From Melastoma dodecandrum (taxonomy: Eukaryota > Streptophyta > Magnoliopsida > Myrtales > Melastomataceae), in assembly GCA_029817715.1 (NCBI GenBank), contig JARUPY010000607.1, positions 2,232,001-2,296,000 of the forward strand: a DNA stretch of 64,000 nucleotides, in the 5' to 3' direction. The number at the start of each line of letters is the position of its first letter. Position 1 is the stretch's first letter. A program made the translations under genes and the position numbers. The notes beneath the pieces were generated by a model. It saw nothing but the letters and a program-made list of their open reading frames with translations. It ran no database searches and was not told the DNA's origin. Positions 1 to 11,849 of the stretch are shown here, in pieces.

Positions 1-1440
1 CGAAACTTTTCCTTTTCCTGTGCAGGAAAACGCTTCATGTTTGAGATACCTTGAAATGTGGGCTGAAGTTCGGTGCTAGGCTTTTCCCTTTGGTTTGGGC
101 TGCTGAACCCCCTTTTTTTATTGGCTTCTCCTTCGGTCGGGCTATTGGTGACCTTAGGCCACTAGGACTGCTTTAGGCTTTCTTTTTGGGTTTGGATTTA
201 GGCTGGGTTTGTGGGTGTCGCTTTGGGACTTGGGATGAAGTCAGGGAAGGAGGAGGATTGTTGCTTCATATATTCTGACATGCTCTCTTGTCGTTACTGG
301 ATGATCAGGTTCGGACCAAGCGTGCAAGAGATCCTGGTTCGCACGGTGGGTTGAGGTTGATTCCAACATAACCCCCTGATGGCGCGTACATCATGCAGAC
401 GAGCGGCAGTCTGTTGGTGTAGAAATCGAGCATCGGGACGTACTGCGACATGGTCCCTGCGACTACGACATCCATGTATTTAGTGTTTGGTCGCAGCCTG
501 GTGATTATCCTATACCACGACTCCGTCCCACACTCTGCTACGATGAAACCGGCGAGCTTGTGGGTTTGGAGTCAGGATCTTCTCTACAACTTCATAGACA
601 GCAGGGTCAGTGAGCTTTGCATCCAGAATGCTCATCCGGATATCATGATAGGGGGTGGTCCAGTAGTTTCCTAGGAACTTGATGGCTCATATGAAGTCAG
701 AGGCAAAGACTGGCTCAATGTAGAGGACTTCCTTGTTCTGTACAACAGGGGACTATGTGCTAGCTCATTTCCGAGTCTCCTTCCCCTCCTTCTGATGTGT
801 CTGAGCTGGTGTGGCGCTAGATGATGTTGGTGCGGAAGGTAATGTTTTCAATGATCCTTAGGGCAGAACGGTTCTTCTCGGGAAGGTGGTTCTTGGGCAT
901 CTTAGGTACGATTAATGCAGGCTAGTATGTCATTCTTCTTCAACCTCTACACACTCGTCATCTCTACTTTAATCTTTGGTTTGTCTTCAGAATCTACAGA
1001 TTGCTGTAGAGATTGTTGTTGTTGATGTCTTTGTGGCCGGAGCCAACGATACTGTAGCAGGAGTTAGCCTGATGACGTGCTTCGAGCGGCATGCGTTGCG
1101 GCTGCAGGAGATTGTCGCTACTTCCGAAGCTACGACCACGTCTGAGGATGCAATTGCTGTCGCTGCATCCGCGTGGACAAGGGGCTGAGGCTGAAGTTGT
1201 GCCTGTGATCAAGGTTGTCGACGGGGCTGCATGGTAGTTTGCCTCTCTTCCTCTTTTCTTTTCCCTTTTTGGGAGGGCATGGCTCCCGGAAAATATCAAA
1301 CTGTCTTTTAAGCGAATATGGCTGGTTTCATTCGTTGTGTAAATCTCATGTTAATTCGAGACTTCTGTTATCGAGATTCAGACAGTTTGCGGCTCATTTG
1401 AGGTATTACAATTTTACGTGCAGAAAAGTAAAATAATCAA
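1..1440 (-). other. Unassigned region with possible decayed minus-strand coding remnant
   Basis: No intact gene is recognised here. Read on the minus strand, about 540-790 gives a protein-like stretch containing IKFLGNYWTTPYHDIRMSI and continuing through LTDPAVYEVVEKILTPNPQ. It is interrupted by stops and loses frame to either side. The composition looks like old coding DNA rather than spacer, but I cannot name the family. Short ORFs on both strands at 976-1436 overlap each other and show no domain. It could be a relic of a transposon or of a host gene. A translated search against plant proteomes would decide. Confidence 0.25.
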
Positions 1441-3049
1441 TGACAAATACTCGTCTTTATTAATTATTTATCCATAAATACGTTAAAGTGCCTTGGCACA
1501 TACGTGCACACACTAAGAGGACTGATACTTAGATAAAAATTAAAATAAAAACTGGTAGAGATGACATCATATGATCATGTTTAGAGCAATGTGATCCCGT
1601 CATTTAACTTTAAAAAAATTTTAGCGGCTTGCCTGGAAATGAATTCGCTGTCAACTAGCAAGTTTAGGGTGACAAAGACAAACGATTTTGTGATCAGATC
1701 AGACGTTCACGAAGGAGTCATCCTCAAAGTATTATTGACTTTTAAAATTTAGTAAAATGGTAATTGATGGTGGGTTTTGCTTTCGTTAAGAGTTTCACTT
1801 GAACTAGCAATTTTGAATTGAAATAATTTCATAATTAAACTTTCTTTTTTTTGCAAGATTAAGTTATTATTAGTTATTTTTTTATCAACATGGAGTCGCT
1901 ATTTAAATTAAGAATTTTTTCTTGTCATTTTAAAGCCATAACTTGGAGTATGACTTCTTTCTTCAAGCAAAAAGTTTTACTTAAACAGCGACTTCGTGAT
2001 AGTACTCGAAAACTCGTGTTTAGTAATTTTTTTAAAACTAACGGTTCCCGTGACAGTTTTACGAGTAGATGGGGCCAAGGGAAAGACATCCACACACATT
2101 GAAGTTAATAGAGGGGGGTACGAGTGTTTTTTCTTCTTCTTCTTATTTCCAGCTATCAACCGTTGAAATTATTGACTCATCTGCTTAGGGGGTTTGCTTG
2201 CCCCCCCACTCCTCCTAACACCCACCCACCCATGTGTTCTTTCCCATGTCTTTGATACCCCATGATTGCCGGGTTTTCGATTGCTCTCTCTCTCTGATTA
2301 TTTCATGTGGGTAATAAAGCGAGACGACCAGTTATAGTTAAGTTTACATGTACAAACATTGTCTGGTCTGGTCTGGTATGGTCTGATCTGACCTGAACTT
2401 AAAAGTATGTCATTATACTACTAAACACCACTTAAATGGATAGAGCTTACTTTTTCGGGTTTTGGACACAGGCAGGTGGAGTCGGGATTGTAATAAATCC
2501 CAGGGTAGCTTTTAGCGGAGACAATGTCAAAACCCCACTTTTTAACCTGGGATTCCGTGGCGGGGGAGTTGTCGTGATGCGTGATCCGCCTTCCCAAACC
2601 TCTCTTTAATCTCCTCTTGCTTTTCAAGCCGCTTCTCCTCGCTGTCTTCCTCCTGTCCCCATCGAACCCGCCATTCCCCCCTTCCTCTTTGATCTCTAGT
2701 TTATTAGTTTGCCCAAATCTACGTGCCTCGCCGGACGGGGGCGGAAAACGACGATCCTGATCCAGACCCACAAGAAAAATCCAGTCTTTTTATCAGTGGC
2801 CTGGCGTTGAATCGGTCTGGAAGCCGACATGGAATTCCTCCGGGTGTAGTTTTTCATAAAAGTTTCTTGCTTTCTTTTTTCTTCCCTTTCGTTGCTTTAC
2901 TTTTTTGAAGTTAGCCTAAAAGTTGGGTAATTATTCTTCTTTTGGGTTTCTTTTTTCTTTCTTCACAGAAAGAGAGGAGGGAGGAGAGGGGGGTAGAAAA
3001 GTTCGATATGATTGGATGAGGGAGGGGTGTATTGTGTGGTTAATTTGAG
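1441..3049. other. Intergenic DNA and probable promoter/5' leader of the downstream kinase gene
   Basis: AT-rich spacer with no supported gene. It contains a TTC-rich tract near 2128-2145, a TC microsatellite near 2283-2297 and a degenerate GGTCT/GGTAT repeat at about 2360-2395. A purine-rich stretch (GAGGAGG-like) at 2968-2997 lies just before the kinase ATG at 3050 and is probably its 5' untranslated leader. Confidence 0.4.
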
Positions 3050-5771
3050 ATGATGACTATGATGATGAGGAGGAAGAAGAGTAGTGCCGGCGAGGAAATG
3101 ATTGCAGGTGGGAAAGTTGTGATTGTTGCCATTAAGGCTTCTAGGGAGATACCCAAAGCTGGATTGATCTGGGCTTTGACTCACGTCGCCCAGCCGGGTG
3201 ATTGCATCAAGCTGCTCGTCGTCATCCCTACTCACTCCTCTGGTTCTTGATTCGTTCCTCTTGATTTGTTTTCCGATCATAAAGCTTGTTTTCGGTTGCG
3301 TAGATGCTATTCTTTTTGTCGTCCTGCAGGTAAGAAGATGAGGGTGCTGGCGAGATTCGCTTCTGACTGCACGACGGGGCACCACAACTGGTATGCTTCC
3401 GGGATGGGTTTGGATCTCAAGGATGAGATTACGAGTCTTTGCTCCCAGATGATGCATGAGCTGCAGGATGTGTATGATCCGGATAAAGTCAGTTGGTCCC
3501 AGTCCTAGCTTTCTTGTGATGTTGCAATTCGTCGCGGTTTGATGTGTCCTTTTTGACTGTTTGGGTTGTCCTTGACAGGTCAAGGTGAGGTTGAAGATTG
3601 TCTCCAAGGAGCAAAGTGGAGTGGTTGCCGCCGAAGCTAAAAAGACCCAATCGAATTGGGTTGTTTTAGACAGGTAGAGAGATTTGTTGCAGAAACTCTA
3701 CTCATGTTTTGGCTATATACGATCGTCTGGTGGTTCTTGAGCTGAAAAGTCACTGGATTGGTGCAATTGAATGTGGCGATCTTGCATTTTGTGCTGCAGA
3801 CGGCTTAAACATGAGAAGAAGAAGTGCGTAGATGAATTGCAGTGCAATCTTGTTGTTATGGATCGTTCTAAGGCAAAAGTGCTTCGATTGAACCTGATTG
3901 GCTCACCTAGCCGGTGCGCGACCGAGATTTCTCGTCTGTCATGTGCTGAGCAAGACTCAACCTCTGAAGAAATTACTATCAGAGGGCCACTGGTGACTCC
4001 GGCCAGTAGTCCTGACCATGAGTCTCCTGTCACGATGACTGACATCGGAACATCGTCCATGTCTAGCTCTGACCCTGGAAATTCTCCGTACCTCCTATCT
4101 GAAGTTGAGAAGAGGTTAAAAGAGCAGTTTGCAGAAAGTATTTGTTTAGATCAGAAGGTCGAGGAATCAGACACTGATACAGATAACGAGTGTTTGGGTC
4201 CATCACCCACATCATGGGCAGTAGATGGGTTTAATCCCTCCGGTGAAGTAGTTAGGTATTCGGAGGAGGATTCGCCGAAGGCCCTCTTATTTAATTATGA
4301 GGCATTGATGTATGAGATTACCAAGTTGGATAGGGAAATCGATGATCAGATGAATGTTAGGCTAGATTTAGACTTAAGCCGGAGCGTTAGGGAGGCCGTG
4401 TCCCTACTGAGAAATGGTCCTCCGAGTCCTCCTCCTCTGTGCTCAGAATGCCGGCACAAGGCACCCGTATTCGGGAATCCTCCCAGGTGGTTCTCTTATG
4501 CTGAACTAGAACTAGCGACGGATAGATTCTCCCAGAGGAACTTCTTAGCCGAAGGTGGGTATGGATCCGTGCACCGTGGAAAACTGCCGGATGGTCAGGT
4601 GGTTGCTGTGAAACAGCACAAATCAGCAAGCTCGCAGGGTGACGTTGAATTTTGCGCAGAAGTAGAGGTTCTGAGCTGTGCCCAGCATCGAAATCTCGTG
4701 ACACTGATTGGTTTCTGTGTCGAAGATGGAAGAAGACTGCTGGTGTATGAATATATTTGCAACGGATCGCTGGATCTACACCTTTATGGCAAGCCGTATT
4801 TCTTTTGTTCCTTTGTCTGCGGATTCCGTCTGGTTTCAATGACATTTGTAGCTGAACGATCCTGTGACTTTTGCAGGGAATGCTCGGGATCCACTAGTTT
4901 GGTCTGCTCGTCAGAGGATCGCGGTAGGAGCAGCCCGTGGGTTGAGATATCTCCACGAAGAATGCAGAGTGGGTTGTATCGTGCACCGTGACCTGCGGCC
5001 GAACAACATTCTGCTTACACACGATTTTGAACCACTCGTAAGCATAGTATGTGAAACTTATACCATGCATAGCCTTTATCCTTATTTGTGAAATGTTCAT
5101 TTAAGGTGGGAGATTTTGGCCTCGCAAGATGGCAGCCGGACGGACAAACAGGAGTGGATACGAGAGTGATCGGAACCTTTGGGTATGAACAACCCAGTGC
5201 GCCTTTCCTTCCCATATTCATCAGTAGAGATCTTGTCTCATGGCAAATCTAAACTGTTAATTTACAGGTATTTGGCTCCCGAATACGCCCAAAGCGGCCA
5301 AATCACGGACAAGGCCGACGTTTACTCCTTTGGGGTGATACTAGTCGAGCTTGTCACAGGGCGAAAGGCGATGGACATCAACCGCCCAAAGGGTCAACAG
5401 TGCCTCACCGAATGGGTACAATCTCGAGGAATAACCGATACTATCCTTTCTGTCTTCCCATAAATTTTACTCAGCCGGGCTGATTGTTCGTTGTTATGGT
5501 GCAGGCGAGGCCCTTGTTAGGGAAATGCGCAATAAGTGAAATCATCGATCCGAAACTCAAAGGTAGTTACTCGGAACGGGAGGTCGAGAGGATGCTGAGA
5601 TGCGCTTCCCTGTGCATCCGGCGAGACCCAGCGTTGAGGCCTCGCGTGTCTCAGGTTACACCTTGCTACCCTATTGCTTCAGTTTCCCGTACCGACATCG
5701 TCTGAACGGCGCTCCACTCATGTTCTGTCCAGGTGTTGAGGATGTTGGAAGGCGACCCGGTGCTGTCATAG
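3050..5771 (+). CDS. Receptor-like cytoplasmic protein kinase with N-terminal USP-like domain
   Basis: A nine-exon model is in frame from ATG to stop: 3050-3242, 3330-3487, 3579-3673, 3800-4788, 4877-5037, 5106-5182, 5268-5415, 5505-5654 and 5733-5771, giving about 669 residues. The N-terminal ~150 residues resemble the universal-stress-protein-like segment of plant USP kinases. The C-terminal half is a Ser/Thr kinase: glycine loop [10 protein letters not shown], catalytic lysine in [15 protein letters not shown] catalytic loop, [15 protein letters not shown], and the DVYSFGV block. The order and wording match the group often annotated 'inactive protein kinase SELMODRAFT_444075-like', but the K, HRD and DFG residues are all present here, so activity is plausible. 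There is no signal peptide or membrane span, so it is probably cytoplasmic. Intron 4 starts with GC (4789-4790) instead of GT. Substrates are unknown. Confidence 0.9.
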
Positions 5772-6334
5772 ACATTAGGTTGTCTCTTCCAAGGGGAAAA
5801 AGGATTCAGCTGCAGTTAAGGATTCACAGAAGAGATTGGTATGAGAAACGACAGCAAAACGATTCCCAAAAAATTCTTAGGCCTTGTACATCAATCCTTT
5901 TCTTTTTAATTTCCCAATTTGAATTTTTGTCAAGATCTCCCATTTGTTAAGAGAAATTTTTTTGATTTCCCTCCACTTTCGGCCGGGCTGGAAACTGACT
6001 TTGATTTCAGGCCAGCCCATTACAAAATAATCGGTCCATAAGCGAAGGCATGGATAGATCCATCACAAGGCCCATGATTAGTTCCTGGCCCAAATGGAAT
6101 GGCCCATAGTGTAATCGACTGTCCTTCCCGGCCCAGACCATGAGTAAATGAGTTTCATATATGCCGCCGATTGGCCCATTTTAATTTGGCCGGCCCATCT
6201 GGATGTGTTTTGACTTTGAGACCGTCCCGACAACCGACGACCGATGTGTCGTGAAGCCGAGACAACCGCCGCCAAACCCCTGTCCGGAATCCCAGCTGGG
6301 CTGGAAGATTGGGAGGGCGGAAGGGAGGAGGGAG
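5772..6334. other. Spacer between kinase and lpxA genes
   Basis: This holds the kinase 3' untranslated region and, after about 6220, the GC-richer leader of the LpxA gene. Short repeated GGCCCA/TGGGCC motifs at about 6009-6200 resemble plant site-II (TCP-binding) promoter elements, which are common upstream of genes for organellar proteins. No extra gene is seen. Confidence 0.35.
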
Positions 6335-8473
6335 ATGAGGTTGGCGCTAGGGAGACCACGGAAGCCGTGTCTAGTTGCCCTCGGCCAATTCTTCAGAGAA
6401 TTCTCGAGTGAGTGGTCGTTTTTTGTTTTCTTTTTTGGTTCTGCTTCACTTCCATTACAGGGTTGGTGCCGTCTGATTTGAGCTTCTTTGGTGCGTTTTT
6501 TGATGGTCGGTTGTTGTGGGTTAGTTCAGCTGGTGCTGCCGGGGAGAGCACCGTTTTCGATAGCGCCGGTTTCATCCACCCGACCGCTGTTGTTCATCCG
6601 GATGCTGTTATTGGTCGGGTAATAATCTCCATGAAGGATCGCGTGCTTTTTGTATGGAGCTTAGTGTGCTACTCTGGATGCTCGGCAAGCTTTCAAGAGC
6701 GTGGACTCCGGGTGTTTTTATCTGAGCTTACTGGCCTGTCTCTCATGTTCAATGTTGACCATTCCTTCCTCTTTCGAGCATTGTTGGCTTTGGTTGATTC
6801 CTGGATTTCAGACTGTGATTTCTTGCACAGGGTGTTTCAGTTGGCCCCTTTTGCACCGTCGGATCTTCCGTGAAGATCGGGGATATGTGTCAGTTGTACC
6901 CTGGAAGCCATGTCTTTGGGCAAACAGAACTGGGGGATAATTGTGTGCTAATGACGTGAGTTCTCGAACAGGATTATGGTCGGTTTGTTTTGCGACTGCG
7001 GGAATGACACTAGTTTAATGGTATGTGAAATCTTGTCAGACAGTGGTGCTGTTGTTGGCGATGATCTTCCAGGGTCAACGTTGATTGGTTGCAACAACAA
7101 CATCGGCCACCATGCCAACATCGGTGTGAAGTGCCAAGACCTGAAGTACAAGGTATGTTTAGCTTAGCTTATTCATGTATGTGCTTATTAATGGTAAAGA
7201 AGAATCACCATACCATGCGCCTTTTGGATTCGGAATTCACCATTGATTGAAATTTCAGCTGATTAATTATCAAAAAAAGAAAAGAAAAGAGAAATGTGGA
7301 CTGATTAGGTCTTTTACTGGACAGATTGGGGAACCGTGTTTTCTTGCTATTGGGAACAACAATGACATCAGAGAGTTTTCCTCGATTCACCGATCATCAA
7401 AATCAAGCGACTGCACTGTATGGGTGCCATATTGCTTTCAGTTTCTTCCTGGTGATATTAATTGAAATTAGGCAACAGTTTAGAACATTATCTGTCCTAA
7501 CTACGTTAATGGACCAGGTTATTGGTGACAACAATCTCATTATGGGATCATGCCATATTGCGCATGACTGCAAAATTGGGAACTGTAACATTTTTGCGAG
7601 CAGTACTCTTCTCGCTGGCCATGTGGTGGTGGAGGTAAACTTTTTTTTGTGTTAAGGTTTTTATCTGTGGTCCGTATTTCCTTCAAAACGAATAATGGAT
7701 TAGATTTTCATGAATGCAGGATTATGTCCATACGGCTGGTGCAGTTGTCGTTCATCAGTTTTGTCATCTTGGCTCCTTCTCATTCATTGGGGGTGGTTCT
7801 GCGGTAATTTTCATTTATTTTTCACTATGTCTACACTTCAACAAGGGTGGTGTCGGAAAATGGTTTGGGAGATCTGGAGTTGCATGTGCTGTAATTTTGG
7901 CATTTAAGGTTTTTTTTCGCTTTGAATTTTTTATTTGGCGATAGATTTCACAAGACGTCCCTAAGTATATGATGGTTGCTGGTGGAAGAGCCGAGCTTCG
8001 TGGTTTGAATTTGGAAGGGCTCCGCCGACACGGGTTTACTGACTCAGAGGTCAGCTCACTCGTACCTATCAATTTGAAAGTCATCCTTTACAATGTGAAC
8101 TCGTATTCTCGAACTAAACGATGTTCACTGCAGATAACTTCTTCATTCTTTTTCCTGTCATTTTGTCCAGATGAGAAGCTTGAGAAGTGTTTATCAGAGA
8201 ATCTTCATGCCGTCTAATGCAAACCCTGTCGGGTTCGAGGAACGGCTTGCAGAACTGGTATTGCATAGAGATTTTACTCAATAACATCATGAACCTATTA
8301 AATCCTCCTCGAACAAATAAGCATGACCCACCCTCGAACTGTTCGTCTTTCAGGAGCAACACGAAACACTGGCCCAGGTTCCTGCAGTGCTCTCTATGAT
8401 ACAATCCATCCGCGACAGCTTAGCCGAAGACCGACGAGGAATATGCAAGTTCAGGCATTGGAACGCATCCTGA
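6335..8473 (+). CDS. LPXA: UDP-N-acetylglucosamine O-acyltransferase, LpxA-type, mitochondrial
   Basis: Ten exons join in frame: 6335-6407, 6530-6618, 6831-6955, 7044-7152, 7325-7417, 7518-7634, 7720-7803, 7945-8049, 8171-8257 and 8354-8473, for about 333 residues. The protein has the hexapeptide repeats of a left-handed beta-helix acyltransferase (HPTAVVHPDAVIG, IGDNNLIMGSCHIAHDCKIG, GSFSFIGGGSA). It has the LpxA signatures IGNNNDIREF and SCHIAHD, whose histidine is the catalytic base in bacterial LpxA, and a C-terminal helical part ending in GICKFRHWNAS. LpxA transfers a hydroxyacyl group from ACP to UDP-GlcNAc, the first step of lipid A synthesis. Plants keep this pathway in mitochondria. 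The basic, Arg-rich first 24 residues fit a mitochondrial targeting peptide. I see no lesion. Confidence 0.92.
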
Positions 8474-9271
8474 ACTCGCGAGGATGCCAAAAAGTAGGCA
8501 GTGAAGTTTCCCACGTTACCGTTCCACAACAACGACGACATCTGAGATTCGACGCCAGTTCTGCAGACGGCCGTCGTAGCAACATTCGGAGAGAACTTGT
8601 CGGGAAGCCGCAACTACTTAGTGATAACCTAATAAAATTTATCAATTGTCGTGTGCCTCCTCCAAAGTGCCTGAAATCCCAATGCCAGAGTTTCTTTATT
8701 AAATTAAAAAATCGAATTCTCGTGTTAGTTGTGCATGAGTTCATACATACATAGTTCATTACATACGTTCTTGTTGTTAATAAATTTTATTTTTTTTTGG
8801 TCATAAATTTCATCTCAACAAGAATGGATCGTGTCGAACTTGTCACCTTTTGTAACTTAGTCATTGGGTATCATTTAGGGCCGCATTAGCAAATCGATTA
8901 GGATCACTTGGATTTTCGTAATCGTAAGGGAAAACGAAATTTCCATGCTTTATATTTTATTTTTAATCTTTGTTAAATTTGAAAAACGTCTGACCAATTA
9001 GAGAAAAATGAAAAGACTGTCCGAAGGAAATAATAATATTCGTGCATTGTTAAACCCACCTTCCACCTTTTTATTTTCATTTACAAATTTTTATCTTCAC
9101 AAAAAGTTAATATATCTTCTTCTCTACCTCCTCCTCCTCCTCCTCCTCCTCCTCATCCTCCCCACTTGTTATATAGGGTGAACTGAACTGGGTGGTGCTT
9201 CTTTCTTTCTTTCTTTCTTTCTTTCGTTTGTTCTTTCCCATATCTGAGGTTGAATCCAACCCAGAACGAAG
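8474..9271. other. Intergenic spacer and MYB promoter with microsatellites
   Basis: AT-rich spacer with no supported gene. A CTC/TCC trinucleotide run lies at about 9126-9156 and a CTTT tetranucleotide run at about 9198-9224, both just upstream of the MYB ATG at 9272 and probably in its 5' untranslated region. Confidence 0.45.
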
Positions 9272-10373
9272 ATGACCAGGAAATGCTCTCATTGCAGCAT
9301 GATGGGGCACAACTCGAGGACATGCGGGAGTTTCAGATTGGGGAGTGTCCCCCTGGGAACGACGACCACGACTACTGCTAGTACTACCACTGGCCCCAGA
9401 TCGGTGAGGCTCTTCGGGGTGCGGATCTGTGCGACCCACTCCTCCCTGTCGACCATCAGCAAGTGCGTCAGTCTGGACTGCATATCTGCCGCATCGGCCG
9501 TCTCGTCCTCCCCATCTGCATCCTCCCCGCACTCTACGTCTAGGTTCTTCGTTGAAGAGAACGCGGCTTTTGTCGACGATTTTGTTTCCTACGGCGTCCT
9601 CCTCCCCGGATCCCAAGATTTAATCAAGAAGGGTGAGTATTGGTCGCGTGTTGTTGCTCATAGTTTTTCCCACATTGTAAATTACAAGAATCATTTTGTC
9701 TTATTTAATTGGTTTTTTTGGTTTCAGATTAACTCCTGATTTTGTTGATGGTGGTTTCCATGAATGGGAATGATGTTTTCTAGGGGTCCCGTGGTCGGAA
9801 GACGAGCACAAGCAGTTCCTCCTGGGGCTGGAAAAGCTCGGCAAGGGCGACTGGAGGGGCATCTCCAAGCACTTTGTGCACACGAGGACGCCGACCCAGG
9901 TCGCCAGCCATGCCCAGAAGTACTTCCTCCGACAAGCCTCCCTTGACAACAAGAAGCGGCGCTCCAGCCTCTTCGACATGGTCAGTAGCCATTAAACTTT
10001 AACCTAGATTTTCAGTAAGGCGACCCAGTTCGTGTCTTTTGGCCTAGTATCCCATGACACCATCAGACGACATATTCCAAGGATTAAAATTTTCCAAGTG
10101 TAATTCGGATCTCTGAATTCGTTCCGACAGGTCGGAGGAAACGACAACGATCAGTCGGAGGAAACGACAACGATCAAAGTCCAAAGAGACACAACCGGAT
10201 TCCCACCGATCAACACCTCAGCGGAAGAAGGAAGCCATCATCTCCGGATCAACAACTTGTTGATGCTCTCCGCCCTCTTGATCTTTCGCTGGGGTCGTTT
10301 TCGAACAATTCAGACCATCACTCGGCATCCTCATCGTCATCATTGTACCCGAGACACACGTCGGTGGATCTAG
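9272..10373 (+). CDS. R1-type MYB (SHAQKYF) transcription factor with frameshifted C-terminus
   Basis: Exons 9272-9632 and 9784-9980 join in phase, and exon 3 begins at 10131 after a canonical acceptor. The N-terminus carries a CCHC knuckle ([14 protein letters not shown]) and the RLFGVRI motif. Exon 2 carries the single MYB repeat, with [21 protein letters not shown] and the diagnostic [12 protein letters not shown] helix. This is the MYBS/KUA1-like family of nuclear regulators. Exon 3 starts with a 23-bp perfect tandem duplication (10131-10153 and 10154-10176). Because 23 is not a multiple of 3, the frame opened by exon 2 ends at TAG 10371-10373. The other frame runs to TGA 10448-10450 and encodes two EAR-like motifs, LDLSLG and LDLTLG. 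The as-read protein therefore keeps its DNA-binding domain but loses the repression motifs, unless the duplication is an allele-specific or assembly artefact. Confidence 0.85.
10131..10176 (+). repeat. 23-bp perfect tandem duplication at the start of MYB exon 3
   Basis: The two copies, 10131-10153 and 10154-10176, are identical. Both begin GTCGGAGGAAACG. The first directly follows the splice acceptor CAG. With one copy, the exon would run in frame through the EAR-like motifs to the TGA at 10448. With two copies it shifts. Splicing at the AG at the copy boundary (exon starting 10155) does not restore the frame. Confidence 0.95.
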
Positions 10374-10450
10374 ACCTAACGCTTGGAGCTCCAAGGCCGC
10401 CGCGGTTGCCAAAGTCGTTGTCTTCTTTTGGGGCGATGAGGGTTAACTGA
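10374..10450 (+). pseudogene. Out-of-frame MYB C-terminal coding tail with EAR-like motif
   Basis: This tail is still recognisable in the ancestral frame: it encodes the LDLTLG motif and a basic Pro-rich end, and stops at TGA 10448-10450. The preceding LDLSLG motif lies at about 10270-10290 in the same frame. LxLxL motifs of this kind recruit co-repressors in the family. Confidence 0.7.
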
Positions 10451-10910
10451 AGAAGAAGAAGAAGAAGAAGAAGAAGAAGAAAGGGAGTGGAACTTGATAT
10501 GTCTCTCTACATTCATGTTCTTTCTTATGATTCCATCTGTCGGTGCAGAAACGGGAAAAGGGAAACCGATCTTGTAACAACTGCAGAAATACATTTTGAT
10601 CCTTGGAAATTCGAAGGTTCTTTATATATATATATATATATATATATAAAACTCCAAAAACGTATTGTTGAAGCAGATAAAATTATAACATTTGAACTGA
10701 TGAATCACTTCTCACTTTGTTCCTATCCTGGATGATAGAACACAAACATATATTTGTTTTGCTTCAAGGATGTACTTAATGATGCCGAGGTTACAATTAA
10801 TCTCTTGGTCTATTCTCGTTACTCGCGGCATCATCAACGAGTTCGCTACTTACTATAATCGGGACATGTTCAGTTTATAATTCGCCATCGATTTATCTAA
10901 TAAATATGTT
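10450..10910. other. MYB 3' region with GAA and TA microsatellites
   Basis: A GAA trinucleotide run occupies about 10450-10481, directly after the ancestral MYB stop, and a TA dinucleotide run about 10622-10648. No gene is seen. Confidence 0.7.
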
Positions 10911-11849
10911 TGGCAAAATATCGATATTTGGCCCAATTAATTTGTCAACTTTACGTTTTGGCATACTTTGTTTTTCTTACGTGACAATGATAATGTAATA
11001 AATCAAGGGCCAAATATCGATATTTGGCCCAATGAATTTGTCAACTTTACGTTTTAGCCTAACGTTTTAAAAGATTTCAATTTGCCCTTAAATTAATTTT
11101 AATTCGAAGAGAAATTCGAGGAACATGAACCAAAAAACCAAGAAAGCAGGAGTCTACCTTAGTGACAACTGGGCTATTGATTCCTACGCCGACTAGGGGC
11201 AAAGGGTATCCATTCAGTACTGAATGATTGACCCATGGGCTCTTATTCTACTAACAACTTGGTTTTCCTCACGGAACAAGAGAAGGGAGCGAGGTCTCAA
11301 GACATGTTCATTAAGGAGAGAAGAAAAGGCAAGGACTAAAGCAAAAGCAGATTGCATACGACCCAAACGTAAATCCCTTAAGTCATTACAAGAGTCGAAA
11401 ATGAACCTAATGACGCAATTCTCAGCCAACATCGACAAAGGTAAAAAGAGAAGTAAATCGGAAACAAGACGAGGGGATGATAGCCCAGTTGTAACTGAGG
11501 TAGACTCCTGCTTTCCTGGGTTTTTAGTTCATGTTCCTAGAATTCCTCATCGAATTAAAATTGATTTAAGGTCAAATTGAAACCTTTTAAAACGTTAGGC
11601 CAAAATGTAAAGTTGGCAAATTCATTAGACCAAATATCGATATTTTGCCCTTGATTTATTTTATTATCATTGCCACGTAGGTAAAACAAATGACACGTAT
11701 TAACACTAACGGCGAAATCGCAAATACCGTTACGAATAGGGCCAAATTGAAAAGTAAAATTAAAATAAGGCCAAATTAAAAATTTTTGAAACGATATGCC
11801 AAAACTTAAAGTTGGTAAATTGATTGGACCAAATATCGATATTTTGCCA
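10911..11849. mobile_element. 939-bp foldback (inverted-repeat) element with nested arms
   Basis: Left end 10911-10931 (TGGCAAAATATCGATATTTGG) and right end 11829-11849 are inverted copies. A second inner pair of the AATATCGATATT motif lies at 11008-11031 and 11629-11650. A third pair of arms is near 11130-11172 and 11480-11522, around a loop of about 300 bp. Most of the element can therefore fold into one long imperfect hairpin. The left outer arm lacks roughly 110 bp present in the right one. Flanks share TATGTTT but do not give a clean target-site duplication. No transposase is encoded, so it would be a non-autonomous DNA element, possibly of Mutator foldback type. The 118-codon ORF across the loop shows no domain. 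Confidence 0.7.

Noticed and set aside
2963..3607. 214-codon minus-strand ORF over the first kinase exons
   Set aside because: It is antisense to a kinase gene whose nine exons join in frame. No domain.
11224..11580. 118-codon ORF in the loop of the first foldback element
   Set aside because: It crosses one inverted arm, has no domain, and has the Arg/Lys bias of chance translation. A transposase would be much longer.
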